Shown here piece by piece: positions 34,278 through 46,049 of a stretch of DNA of 64,000 bases. The DNA comes from Tetrapyrgos nigripes (Eukaryota; Basidiomycota; Agaricomycetes; Agaricales; Campanellaceae), in the NCBI GenBank assembly GCA_013368315.1, contig JAACJM010000021.1:434001-498000 (forward strand), read 5' to 3'. The number at the start of each line of letters is the position of its first letter. The stretch's first letter is position 1. The translations under genes and the position numbers were made by a program. Below the pieces are notes generated by a model. It searched no databases. It was not told the origin of the DNA and saw nothing but the letters and a program-made list of their open reading frames with translations.

Positions 34278-34408
34278 CACGCTGAAAAGACAAAAATATC
34301 CACTCGACGGATAGATCACATCACTACTACTGATATAAGATATATCTGTAAAAAAGTGTGTTTCTGTACACCTTTCTGCCGAGCGGATATTTTTGTATTT
34401 TCAGCGTG
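34278..34408. mobile_element. 131-bp foldback MITE
   Basis: CACGCTGAAAA..ACAAAAATATCC at the left (34278-34310) is the inverted complement of the right end (34379-34408), with a stem of about 30 bp. There is no ORF. Confidence 0.75.
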
Positions 34409-34620
34409 CAAGTATTCCCTTTTCAAGAGCTCGAGGGCTGTATCTTCTTCTCATGTATATTTATTATAGCTCTGAGCCCTTGATTCTACACAATGATCTA
34501 CACTCTAGTACTTTTCTCAGAAATTGAACCAGCAATATCTGTTTTTTGTTGAATATCTTCACTGGAGTGTGGTCTAGCATCTTAAATTTGAACTCACCGG
34601 ACTCGTTTCCACCACACTCA

Positions 34621-34712
34621 GCGCTGGCCCACACCCCTTCATTCATCTTGGGATTTTCTCCCGTCTTCTTATTGTTTGATTGGAAAATGAAAGGGATGTG
34701 GGCCAGCGCCAA
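34621..34712. repeat. Long hairpin GCGCTGGCCCACA
   Basis: GCGCTGGCCCACACCCCTT and its near-complement AAGGGATGTGGGCCAGCGC lie about 55 nt apart. The stem is about 18 bp. Confidence 0.7.
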
Positions 34713-34767
34713 GACATGGTGAAAATGAGTCCTCAACCGGCGGCACCTATGCTGTTCAATCGTGGCA

Positions 34768-35690
34768 AAAATTATGCTGAAAGCTAGGTCGCAATATAGC
34801 CAAGTCATCAGCCCAAGAAACGGATAATCCTACTATGTATATTCGTAGTGTTTTAGAAAAAATGGAATCGCTAAATACAACGCTGGTCAAGTGCGCTACA
34901 CGAAGGATACTATTAGCATGAGATAAAGTAGGAGGATACACGATGAGTTCATTAGCGCAACAGCGCAATCATTTTTGCTCAGGGGATCTGCATGACAGTC
35001 AGTCGTCTGTCGACTCTCTGAAACCAACTTCAACACTCACACAGGTACGTAGTTGCAAGGAAATCCACGACGATTGCAATTGGCGCAAGAGGGGCGGACG
35101 CCGTCACATTTCAATTTGCGACCTAGTAGAAAAAGATGATGAACATTGACACTTTGACGAGACAGCAGGTTCGAATCACTTACCACGGCAGAATTGGCAG
35201 GTCATGGGGGTACGCCTTGGTACTCTGGGGCCCTCAGGTGGCATCTGCATAGCGTTGTAGTGGGACTACGTTCACGAGTCAGAGATGAGTCTAACAGGCG
35301 AGAGAACCTTTGACCAACCTGAGCAGACATGGTCAAAAGTGAGGAATGTGACTGAAGACGGTAGAAGTTGCAGATGTAGGGAAGTAGCTGAAGCTGATGA
35401 GTGTCTGCCCTTGCCTATCTTGGACCGTCCTTTTTATCTTTCGTCTGGCTAGCTATTCAGTTCCTTTGGAATAGGGACCCTTAAAGTGACCTTCATGCCT
35501 CCTCCTTCCGCCGGTGCGATGACGGCGACAAAGTAAGAATTGTTTCTACTGATGGAGCTAACATCTATTTGCTGAGGTTGTTCAACAGGTTAGGATAATG
35601 GCTGAGTCTAAAAATCGCGTACCGGTGGATCGGCGATAAGTATACAATATATCTGAGCAAAGCGCTCGCATTCAGATGTGGATTTGCTTT
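34768..35690. repeat. Long dispersed repeat, block R1 copy A
   Basis: Over 90% identical by eye to 41386-42348, and in its last part to 43989-44435. It contains a 68-codon frame (34943-35149) that is also open in the second copy. It appears to be part of an unclassified repeat or transposon spanning roughly 34.8-39.5 kb. Confidence 0.85.
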
Positions 35691-35895
35691 TTCGCCATCC
35701 TGGAGACCTGGCGAACAATGCAACTCGAGTGATTTATGGGGATTTGCCTTTGAGGGTCATTAGTAACCATCTTTTGGCTAGAACAGAGGGCTACGTGGAT
35801 GAGTTAGAGTTTGTAGAATGGGCCTTCGTTAGGGGTCTTGAAGTTGGCAAACTGCCTCCCGAACACATGGGACGCCGATACCGCCGTTCTGTCAA

Positions 35896-36500
35896 CATAG
35901 GAACAGGCTGTTGAGTTAGGAAAAGCTAGGAAGGATGACCGCTCCATGACGAAGAAAGAAAGCATGTATGAACTTCAAATTCAGCACCCAACTTGAAACT
36001 CGAATGCAATACTCATGAGTCAGAACGATTCGAATCGACACCTTAGCATGTTTCCACCAAAAGTCACAATCTTGTCCGAGTTGGACGCAGCTATCCCAAT
36101 ATGGAACAAATCGAGACTTATTATTCGGGTCACCAAAAACGTGCTGCGGCGGTGTTTGGTAGTGGGATGGGCCTGGATGTTCAATAGAGCCTCCCCTTCG
36201 CGGGAAGTCCTGTGAACAAATTGTACAGTGACAACAATATTGGTCCTTCAGCGCGTAATTCCACAGGACAAAGACTCTTTCGAGGAATTTCAGGTAGACC
36301 AAATGTAGTCTTTTCGACTGCTGATGTTTGACCAGGGAAAATATAAGCTGTAGATACGCGGCCAGCATCGAATCGAGATGATCTCGGAGACCAGGCTTCA
36401 GAAATTCATCATGCATCTTGAGAAGAATGAATGTAGCAATATATGTATGTACCCAGACACTTTCAGAGACAATCTAGTTCGGGGGTTGTGCGAGGTCAGA
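35896..36500. repeat. Long dispersed repeat, block R2 copy A
   Basis: Matches 48008-48640 with small indels. Shared landmarks are GGAACAGGCTGTTGAGTTAG and GAGCCTCCCCTTCGCGGGAAG. Confidence 0.85.
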
Positions 36501-38187
36501 TTCGGGGTATAGTATGTGCTCGAAGCGGCACAAATCCGTGGCCACAGGCGCAACTCGTGTGGGATCAACGCCTCTACGGAATTGTGGCCCAGTTGGTATT
36601 TTTCCTGATAAGTACCATTTCACTTTAAGTTTTCAGACTCAGAGAAAATTTGCCCAAGTCACAACGTGCAAAGGTGATAAACCTGAAGAGTATGCGCCAA
36701 GCTATCACGTACAGGGATCAAAATGCATTGCGAGAATTGGTCGGTAACAGTACAGTAGAAGATCTCATTACGAGGCCGGAGAATGAGGCTGAGTTCTTTA
36801 CACTCACTTTCTGCTTGTGGCTATACCTATTCCATACCCCGGTTATTTCCGTTCTCTCTCCTATTTCATTATTGTCTGTTTTACTTGATGCTCTTTTTCC
36901 CCCGTTTACTTCAACGGCCATCATGTTTTTTTTTCGGTCCTCGGTCCTCTTTCTGCGTCTGCCCCTTCCTTACTGCATTGACCCTTAAAGTTTGTGGTGA
37001 GTCCTGTGGCCTCGTACTCGCCACGCGGAGCACTGGCCCACACCCTTTTGATAATGCATATCTCCGGGAAGGCCTCTCCAAGAAAAATTTTATGCATTAT
37101 GAGGTTGTATGCATGAGGGTATTGTTACGTAATGGATATGTCGGGAGGTCAGGGAAGAGGAGCCGCCGGCTGCAGAAAGGGTTGCGTAGTGTGTCGGCAA
37201 ACTCTGTAAAATGAAAACAGGGCATCCAATCATCAATATCCGGCGATTCCAGGCCATATCTGGTAATATGCACGGAGATATGAGCCACGATATGCCTCAT
37301 TTGGGTGATAAGATAACTTACATCCCTGCCAAAATGCCATCCCATCATGCATAAACCACCTTGGGACCTATGCATTGCATATTTTACCCTTACCCAACTC
37401 GGGAAGAGCCCCAGTCCATGCATTATGAGAACTTGTACTGTATACAGAGTATACACAGCGAGCTAGCGAGCTAAGAGTACCAGTGCTGCTAAATAACCAA
37501 ATTTCGAGAATTTTTGATTAACATGCTTATATACTTATAATTACCGAGGATCTGGTCGTAGAAAAAGTTTGAGGGACATCTATACATGCTCAAAGCATAT
37601 TCCGTCAATCTCTGAGGCACATATCTGCTTGTTGAGGCAAGCCGAGTCGAGGCAAAGAGAGAGCGGGGCTCATAGGAGGCGTGGGAATTTACATCGGGTA
37701 ACTAACCCCGAACGACGTCGGGCACGCACGTACACAGCCACCGACACACTAAGACGCAGGGGCGACCCGCACAATTCTACACACCGAGCCTGTGAACGAA
37801 CCGCCGGAACGAATTAAGGCACATGCTAAGAGCACCAGCCATTATGGGTCCTACCTTGCGTAGATAGCCAAATTGATCATTTTTCATTTTTCCTACCTTC
37901 ACCCTTGACGGACGAAAATCTTGACCTTTTAGAGTAAGACTGAAGAGCGAGCATGGTCTCGGGTTCTGTGATATTGCTTGTTGGCGCGCTTTGCCTCTGC
38001 AATATCACATCTCCAACTGAAGAGAAAGTCAAATGCGCGGAATCGACCCAACTCGGATCTCCGTCAAAGAATTGTTTGCGCCATGGAAAGTGCGGTCCGT
38101 GCGGAAGGGGTACCTGATAGAATGTTATATACTTGAAGGGTGCAGACCTTTATTGCGGTCGCCGACCCACTCCAGTAGGGGAAAGAG
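36501..38187. other. No gene seen; repeat-like
   Basis: Only short frames. GAGGCTGAGTTCTTTACACTC at about 36785 recurs in diverged form near 1572 and 34150, so a dispersed repeat is present. The rest is unplaced. Confidence 0.45.
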
Positions 38188-38790
38188 CACGGTATCTTTA
38201 ATGGAGCGAGCGGCCTTCTCGTTTGAATGAACAGTTTTCTACCCCTTTGCACGACGAACACCGAAAAGATGCGACCAAGTCGTGAATCCCGCCAGCCACT
38301 GGAGTTACAAGCGCACGTAAGACCTCGAGTATAAGTACAGAATCCCACGGACCTGAGACAGCCACTTTTCGGATCATTGATGTCATGATGATAAAACTGT
38401 GTTGAGATTATTGAATAGAGTGGTCGGGACTTGACTCAGTTCTGTCAGAACCACGAATTTTTGTGTACTTTTAGCGTGTGGTTGTAACGTGGCAAGCCCT
38501 GCAAGGCCCTGCAGGGAAGTTTCAGTGAACTTAGTAGCCCAAACTACTTTGAAGGCCATTTTGTAGATAGATATTCATCCCTAAAATGCTCTCGGAGACA
38601 CGTAACGGTTGAATGCTTCAGATTCAGAATGAGACCAAACCCGTTCCGTGACAGAAGTTGTTTTCCACGTGCGAATCGCGTGTTTGCAACGAGATTCTAC
38701 GGTAACCGAGAATGTAGACTCCGCCTCTTGGAGACGATATTGGGACGATATGTCCCCGATGTGACGAGGAAATTAACATTGGAAAGGCGG
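38188..38790. repeat. Long dispersed repeat, blocks R3/R4 copy A
   Basis: The first part matches 42349-42816 and 48650-48940 (CACGGTATCTTTAATGGAGC; GATCATTGATGTCAT). The last part (CCACGTGCGAATCGCGTG, TGTAGACTCCGCCTCTTG) recurs at 48970 and 49390-49460. Confidence 0.8.
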
Positions 38791-39124
38791 ACATTGGCTT
38801 CCTCTTCAAGAAGCATGTAGGTTCAACTAACTGCAACAATCGGAGGAAAGCGAAGAAGCTGGCTGCAAAGACGAAGCGGAATGGGTCGATACCATTACTC
38901 ATCTTTTTCATAGTACCATAGGAGATGCCAGGGACTAGACGACTTTGTACCTGCTGGCTGTTTTGCGGGGTTTGCGATGCAGAGAGGCCAGCAAAGCAAA
39001 GGCGAAGACGATGATCAGATAATTAAATGGTCGGTCGGTCGGGCCCTAGAGGCTAGGGGTCCTTAAAATTTTTTTCAACATAGTGTAATCAATTAAATTT
39101 TTCGTACCCCCTTGACGGGGTCAA

Positions 39125-39515
39125 TAATATTGGTATGGTTTACCCGTATTTGGCATTTGCAAGTGTTCATTTTGAACCTCATACGATACGGTACGGGGAA
39201 GTATTACTGCATGTGAATATGTCGGTGTGGACCACTGTATACAGCGGCAGGTACAAGTCTTCATCCCATTGCACAAAATGCCACAATAGACTCTGAAGAG
39301 GTAGATGTAGGTCATGGACTGGGAACTGGGCACTGGTCACTGGTCACTGGACCTGGTTCGTTCAAGGTTCGTTGCTCGATGAAAGTTGACGGAGAATTTG
39401 CAGAGAAGCTTGGTGCCGAGTCTGCTGAGCTGACGGAATAGGATATATTTTCCCAGGATACGAAAAATGCGGCCATTTGAGCTCACAATAAGACTCATCC
39501 TATAAATAGGACTTG
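39125..39515. repeat. Repeat block R5, inverted relative to 49087-49345
   Basis: The segment 39230-39510 is the inverted complement of 49087-49345. Landmarks are TAGATGTAGGTCATGGACTG and CTCAAATGGCCGCATTTTTC on opposite strands. The block GGCATTTGCAAGTGTTC at 39150 also recurs at 49965 and, inverted, at 56050. Confidence 0.8.
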
Positions 39516-39522
39516 TAATCAG

Positions 39523-39890
39523 CTAGTTGGACATGCAGGGAAGTTGGACAAAACATCTACCTCCTTTGTTTTTGCGTTTCTCCTGACGATTTTGGTCTTG
39601 TTGTGAAGCTAAACATGCCTGCTATCCAACTATGTAAAAAAGCCACTTCTGTGGACTGTTTCTGTGAAGTATAATCCTGATTTGTATGGAAAGTGCTCAA
39701 AAAGCGGACCTTAACCTGGTTGCCCAGCTTGTTTGTGAGGGTCAGTGTACCTATGTGTATTTTAGGCTCCTCTACCTTTATTGTCAGCTTGATAGAGATG
39801 ATTTGAAGCCTTAGGCTCTTTTTCTTGAGCCAGATAGCTCTGGAGGCCATCTCAGACATCAAGTGTCCAACTGTGGTGTGAATATGTCAG
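39523..39890. repeat. 370-bp dispersed repeat, copy 1
   Basis: Matches 57325-57705 in the same orientation, e.g. ACAAAACATCTACCTCCTTT and TTGAGCCAGATAGCTCTGG. No ORF is conserved. Confidence 0.85.
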
Positions 39891-39975
39891 AACTGAGCTG
39901 AAGGTGTTTAGGTGAGGTGATGATGACACTAGGGAATGAGTAGAATAAGGCAAGGTCCATATGATAAGACCAGAC

Positions 39976-40969
39976 CAAGGGGGACTGAAAATTTTGATTT
40001 CGTACACTACGTCGAAAAATTTTTTAACGGCCTCTGGGACCCGACCGACCGACCGATACCTACTAAATAGGGAAGGTATGCCTATATATGGAAGGTGCAA
40101 CGTGATACTGACCTTCCATTTTTGGCTTACCTTTGGCTCGGCGCTGTGCGCCTCGCAGGGAAGCCCTAATCCTAACGCGCTGGGGTGGCCACACGGGTAT
40201 CTAGACATTGGTACTCGGGTGGCGGGTGTCGGGCCAACTAGTGAGAAGCAGGGGTTTGGGGGGTCGTGGGGGGTCGCGGGTAGGGGTCTCAAGGGTACGG
40301 GTATGGATTTCAAAACCCGTGCTGACCCTTACCCGTAAGGCAGACCCGCCGTACCCGCCATCCAAAATTTTGTACCCGTAGTTTACCTCAATATATTCAC
40401 TACTTTGAGTACGTTCTGTGTAATTCTTTAGTACATAGTTCAATAATAGTATTTTGCCACCACGACATCCAAATATGGGTAAGTGACACGTCGCTGTTCA
40501 CACGCCGGAAAGCCTTGATCACTGTGGCTGAATGCTTGAACAAAGCAAAACTGATGTATCCCACCTTCAAAAAATAATATTCCATAGCGAGTAGTTGGAT
40601 TTAGATAGTTACATTATATATATATACTTGTGAACTGACGGGTTACCCGCCAGGGGTACAAACCCGTACCCTTCTGATGGGTAAGGGTTTTCGCGGGTAG
40701 GGGTACCGGTACGCCCAAAAATACCCGGGGGATATCCCTGCAGTTCACTAGGGCCAACTCATTGGATGTATGCCAAATGGCTCAATCACCTTCCAAGACA
40801 GCTCTGGATGACAAGAACTAAGTCAAGAACTATAAAAGGACCCATAATTACACTGATACAAGCCTGTAAACCATAAAAAATTTCACACTTCCAAAAATTT
40901 TTAACGACCTCAATGACTCGACCGACCGACCCCCGGAGTGTACCGGTCTGCAATCCCAGGTCCCCCTTG
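39976..40969. mobile_element. Non-autonomous hAT-like element, 994 bp, 8-bp TSD
   Basis: Ends are CAAGGGGGAC and the complementary GTCCCCCTTG, flanked by the exact direct repeat GACCAGAC at 39968-39975 and 40970-40977. Subterminal AAATTTTT and CGACCGACCGAC blocks mirror each other. The interior contains GGGTACGGGTA/ACCCGT-type repeats but no transposase. Confidence 0.9.
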
Positions 40970-41385
40970 GACCAGACTAGAGTAGAGATACAGGATGAGT
41001 ATCCTACTCTATATATACTACTTTACAAATGATGTCTGTGTTTCCAGAGGAATTAATTGAATAGATATCAGTATAGTCTTGAGTATCCAGACTGACAATA
41101 TATACATGTCCTACACTTCGTGTGTATATATGTAGTCTGGCGCTTTTGAATAGGGCTGATCCATGCCAGCCTGTTATTAGGTAAGTAAGATATATTCCCA
41201 TGAGTGGTTTCACACCTTCTTGGCCTCGAAAACATCAAAATTTTCGGATTTTATTTCATGTTCCATTCACAGTAGGATACATCCTTCTGCCTACCAAAAA
41301 TCTCAAGGGAAAACGGAGCAGAACTCATGGAAAGACCTCAAGTCCATTTCCGCGTGAACACAGCCACTTCCACATCGAGCTTATA

Positions 41386-42348
41386 GCAAAAATTATGTTA
41401 GCCACATATGGCATGCTGAAAGCTAGGTCGTAATAACTTAATAATTAGCCCAAGAAATGGATAGTCCTACTATGTATATTTGTAGTCACGGTGTTTCAGA
41501 AAAAAATGGAATCGCTAAATACAACGCTGGTCAAGTACGCTACACGAAGGATACTATTAGCATGAGGTAAAATAGGAGGATAAGTATCTTTCTATTTGAT
41601 ACACGATGAGTTCATTAGCGCAACAGCGCAATCATTTTTGCTTAGCGAATCTGCATGACAGTCAGTCGTCTGTCGACTCTCTGAAACCAACTTCAACACT
41701 CACACAGGTACGTAGTTGCAAGGAAATCCACGACGATTGCAATTGGCGCAAGAGGGGCGAACGCCGTCACATTTCAATTTGCGACCTAGAAAAAGATGAT
41801 GAGCATTGACACTTTGACGAGACAGCAGGTTCGAACCACTTACCACGGCAGAATTGGCAGGTCATGGGGGTACGCCTTGATACTCTGGGGTCCTCAGGTG
41901 GCATCTGCATAGCGTTGTAGTGGGACTACATTCACAAGTCAGATATGAGTCTAGTAGGCAAGAGAACCTTTGACCAACCTGAGCAGACATGGTCAAAAGT
42001 GAGGAATGTGACTGAAGACGGTAGAAGTTGCAGATGTAGGAAAGTAGCTGAAGCTGATGAGTGTCTGTCCTTCCCCATCTTGGACCGTCCCTTTTATCCT
42101 TCGTCTGGCTACCTATTCAGTTCCCTTGGAATAGGGACCCTTAAAGCGACCTTCATGCCTCCTCTGTCCGCCGTTGCGATGATGGCGACAAAGTAAGAAT
42201 TGTTTCTACTGACGGAGCTAACATCTATTTACTGAGGCTGTTCAACAGGTTAGGATAATGTTTGAGTCTAAAAATCCCGTACCGGTGGATCGGCGATAAG
42301 TATACATATATCTGAGCAAAGTGCTCGTATTCAGATGTGGATCTGCTT
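41386..42348. repeat. Long dispersed repeat, block R1 copy B
   Basis: Second copy of 34768-35690. At 42349 it jumps directly to block R3, so about 2.5 kb present in copy A is missing at this junction. The 67-codon frame at 41606-41809 differs from copy A (34943-35149) by substitutions and a 3-bp in-frame deletion. Confidence 0.85.
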
Positions 42349-42816
42349 TTCACGGTATCTTTAATGGAGCGAGCGGCCTTCTCGTTTGAATGAACGGTTT
42401 TCTACCCATTTGCACGACGAACACCGAAAAGATGCGACCAAATCGTGAATCACGCCAGCCACTGGAGTTACAAGCGCACGTAAGACCTCGAGTATGATGC
42501 CGAGTCCGCAGATATAAGTACAGAATCCCAGGGGCCAGAGGCAGCCACTTTTCGAAGTTCATCACAAATCGGGATCATTGATGTCATAATGATAAGACTG
42601 TATTCAGATTATTGAATAGAGTGGTCGAGACTTGACTCAGTTCTGTCAGAAACCACGAATTTGTGTGTGTGGTTGTAATATGGCAAGCCCTGCATGGCCC
42701 GCAGGGAAGTTTCAATGAACCCATTTTGTAGATAGATATTCATCCCTGAAATGCTCTCGGAGACACGTGTAGCGGTTAAATGCTTCAGGAGAAATGAAAT
42801 GAAATTAACAATTGAC
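42349..42816. repeat. Long dispersed repeat, block R3 copy B
   Basis: Matches 38188-38620 and ends at the mariner-like element insertion point. Confidence 0.8.
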
Positions 42817-42819
42817 TAC

Positions 42820-43985
42820 AGTTGCGGACAATCAAAGTCATCTAATTTAGTCGGTCTTTTTCCAGGGTCCAAACGACATGCGGAATCGACAGATCTCATT
42901 GAGAGGGTCCTCTGATAATTTTTTGAAGCAAAACCTACGAGCCGTTCCGGAGATAGAAGGTACCAGGACCCCCAAAAATTTGGCGGTACACCTAAAACTA
43001 TTATAAAAATCTTGGAAAAATGCGCAATCGACAGCTTTTGATTAGTTGAGTATGATTCTTTAAAAAAATTCGAAATCCCACGAGCCGTCTTTGAGAAAAA
43101 TATTGATCAATTTCAGATCGAGGCTCCTTACACGCGAAACGGACCGCAAACGCATTCTGTCATACTGGGCAGACGGCGGAAAATTTATTCTGACGAAGTT
43201 GTGAATAAAATTTCAGAGTCAGGGATGTCCAGAAGGATTTAGATACGACAACCCAAATACTTCTGGACGACAGACTGCTGTAAGATCCGTATGTATGTAA
43301 GAATGTAGTGTATATAGAGTATGTATGGATTGGGTTTTTATGGGAATAGATTCAGATTCCTGATTCTTATGGATTGAATGTGTTTTGAGTATGGTAGTAG
43401 AGATTGGATGGAGAAAGGGGTGGTGGTGGGTCAATAAGTTTTTTCGAGTAGATAATCACTTAAGGATATATATCCTTAAGGAGATGATAGACGCGAAGGA
43501 GAAAGAAGGAACTGGTCACGTTATCACGATGACGGAACCTTCAATCCGAAAATACATTCTCTTTCCGTAGTCAGAGAATCTCACTAACCACCAATACATG
43601 ATTGATCAAAGGTCTTCTTTGTATCTGCCATATGTCGTCTTCATAAAAGTCATGGAGATCGCAATTTATCTAGACTCAGAAACTAGAAACTATCTGTTCC
43701 TGATGCAAGCCCACCCTTGAGTCCAGTTGCAGAAGTACCGAAACTGAACCGGATGATGGGCACATTGGTATGGTCTTGGGCCATAACTAGCAAGCCCAAA
43801 AGGGGTACACAACGTTCATAAAAATGCCCCAAAAATTTGGCGGAACACAATTTCTCATGGGAAAAATCTGGAAAAATCGTTTTTGGACATATTTCGACAA
43901 GCTGAGTATGATTCTGAAATTATTTTGGGTCTAAAAAAAGCCATTCAGCTGCTATAAAATTAGATGACTTTGATTGTCCGCAACT
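42820..43985. mobile_element. Non-autonomous Tc1/mariner-like element, 1166 bp
   Basis: A perfect 29-bp TIR starts AGTTGCGGACAATCAAAGTC (42820-42848) and ends with its complement (43957-43985). TAC flanks both sides (42817-42819, 43986-43988), compatible with a TA target. The two inner halves carry direct repeats of about 100 bp (CCCAAAAATTTGGCGG, GAGTATGATTCT). There is no transposase ORF. A perfect palindrome TTAAGGATATATATCCTTAA lies at about 43460. Confidence 0.85.
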
Positions 43986-43988
43986 TAC

Positions 43989-44435
43989 CTACGCTACTAA
44001 TATCCTTCGTCTGGCTAGCTATTCAGCTCCCTTGGAATAGGGACCCTTAAAGTGACCTTCATGCCTCCTCTGTCCGCCGGTGCGATGACGGCGACAAAGC
44101 AAGAATTGTTTCTACTGATGGAGCTAACATCTATTTACTGAGGCTGTTCAACAGGTTAGGATAATGTCTGAGTCTAAAAATCGCGTACCGGTGGATCGGC
44201 GATAAGTATACATATATCTGAGCAAAGTGCTCGTATTCAGATGTGGATTTGCTTTTTCGCTATCCTGGAGACCTGGCAAACAATGCAACTCGAGTGACTT
44301 AACCATCTTTTGGCCAGAACAGAGGGCTACGTGGATGAGTTAGAGTTTGTAGAATAGGCCTTCGTTAGGGGTCTTGAAATTGGCAAACTGCCTCCCGAAT
44401 ACGTCGGACGCCGATACCGCCGTCAGGTTCAAGGA
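43989..44435. repeat. Block R1, partial copy C
   Basis: Matches about 35440-35885 with small deletions; it lies immediately after the mariner-like element and ends before the Harbinger element. Confidence 0.8.
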
Positions 44436-44717
44436 CGCGAATATTATGAATTATACACTTCATATTTGCGTTATAGTTTAAATCTCACCACTAAACCCTA
44501 AAACCTCAGACCTGTCGACAGGGTTTAGAGCCAGTTCGGATGGGCCTCAAATCCGTGGCCAGTGGCTGTGGCCCTTATGTAAAATTCCCGCGCGAGCGTA
44601 CAGCCACGGGCTCTTGGTCTTTTTTGTTATCTGTAGATTAATCAGTGATAATAAAAGTGTCGTTTCTTTCTTTTCTACTCTCATTTCGACACGTCCTTTC
44701 AGTCGAGACCTGTTCCA

Positions 44718-45978
44718 ATGGGCAACAAGAAGACTGCTGGCCATGGCAAGGGCTATATGAGCATTTCAGGTACTGTAATTACTCGCAATACCACTCCTGT
44801 ATACCTGCCCCCTAAAGCGGGTTCCAATGCCATTTGGACAATTCTTGATGTGATAGAGACATGTAATTTCCTTGTCCCACATGTCCCTGCTTCTGGAGAT
44901 AGGCGGAAGTTCACTCCAGCAGCCATTAGGCTGCTCACCGCACATCTCAATCAGAGGATTATTGCTGGTGGGGAGAAGAAGTTTGATGGTGTCAAGAAGA
45001 AGATTACCGATGTGCGTTGCAATTACTTTTTAATTTTCGAGTATCCTTCTGACTATCTAACCCCTATTTGCCCAGTTATTGTTCATTTTTGATGCTGTGG
45101 AGTACTTGAAAGGAGTTTCAGGTATTCATTGGGATGATGACCTTGGAGCAAACATCACCACAGATATTGATGCTAAAGTATGGGAGGGCATTGTCATATC
45201 ACATCCTGACTGTAGTCCATTCCGGAATAGTGGTTGGGCTGTGTACGATGATGTCCTCAAGCTGTGTCCAGAGAAACAGAAGGGCGATCACCGCTTTTCT
45301 GCTTCAACAGGAGCAGTTGGTCTTCATCAACCAGCAACAGTGTCATCATCTCCTGATCCTCTGTCTGCAGTCCCCTCTTCTGATCCTCCTATTGATCCTT
45401 CCGTGCTCAATGCTGAGCCATCGGCTTCTGCGATTTCAGTCTCTCCTCACTCAGCTGCATCAGGTATAGCTTCTGAACCTGCTTTACCCCCTTCTACTCC
45501 ATCTCCCAATGCTCTACCCCCTTCTACTCCATCTCCTAGTGCACCTAAACCTGTCCCTATCCCTTCTACTCCTGCCCCGAAACCACTATCCTCCAAACGT
45601 TCTGGGGTTAGTCTCGAATCCAACTCTGTCAAGCGCATGCATACATCAGCTATTGCTGAGGGTCTTTTGGGAATTGGACAAGCTGTCCACAAGTTTAGTG
45701 GTGTATTTGGGGCTACTGTTGGAGCTTTAGCTCTGAAGCTTCAACCTAGTCCCATGTGTCGCCGTGCTGCCATGGATCTAGCTGATGCGAAGGAGACTTG
45801 GCTTTCCAATGACCGTCAGGATGAACTTGGTGACTTGTTGGGTAAGGATACTATGCAGGCTGATGCATATATGACCTGGGCCAGTCGTGGGACACCCAAG
45901 CGTCAGCGTTGGGTAAAGAGAACTCTGGATCTTACAGTTGAAGAGCTTCCTTTTGATGTGTTGAAATTGGTTTGTTGA
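44718..45978 (+). CDS. Harbinger Myb/SANT-like DNA-binding protein
   Basis: Exons 44718-45011 and 45076-45978 give 398 aa in phase. Residues about 25-150 form a Myb/SANT-like helical domain of the type found as ORF1 in Harbinger elements. Visible pieces are 'NAIWTILDVIETCNFLVPHV', 'FTPAAIRLLTAHLN', 'VSGIHWDDDLGANI' and 'SGWAVYDDVLKLCPEK'. Ser/Pro-rich sequence follows (Pro-Ser-Thr-Pro repeats about residues 230-270), then a helical C-terminal part. Such proteins bind the element ends and bring the transposase into the nucleus. Unlike the neighbouring transposase, this frame has no stop or shift. Confidence 0.85.
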
Positions 45979-46049
45979 ACCACATTCTTTTTATTACTAT
46001 ATCACTCCTTTAATGTCCACTTTCTTTAATCTCCTACTACCCTTCATTC

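Noticed and set aside
35168..35180. GGTTCGAATC as a tRNA B box
   Set aside because: No cloverleaf or acceptor stem forms; the sequence recurs changed (41828) as part of a long repeat.
45447..45692. Minus-strand frame opposite the Myb gene
   Set aside because: It is the shadow of the Pro/Ser-rich region of the plus-strand gene.
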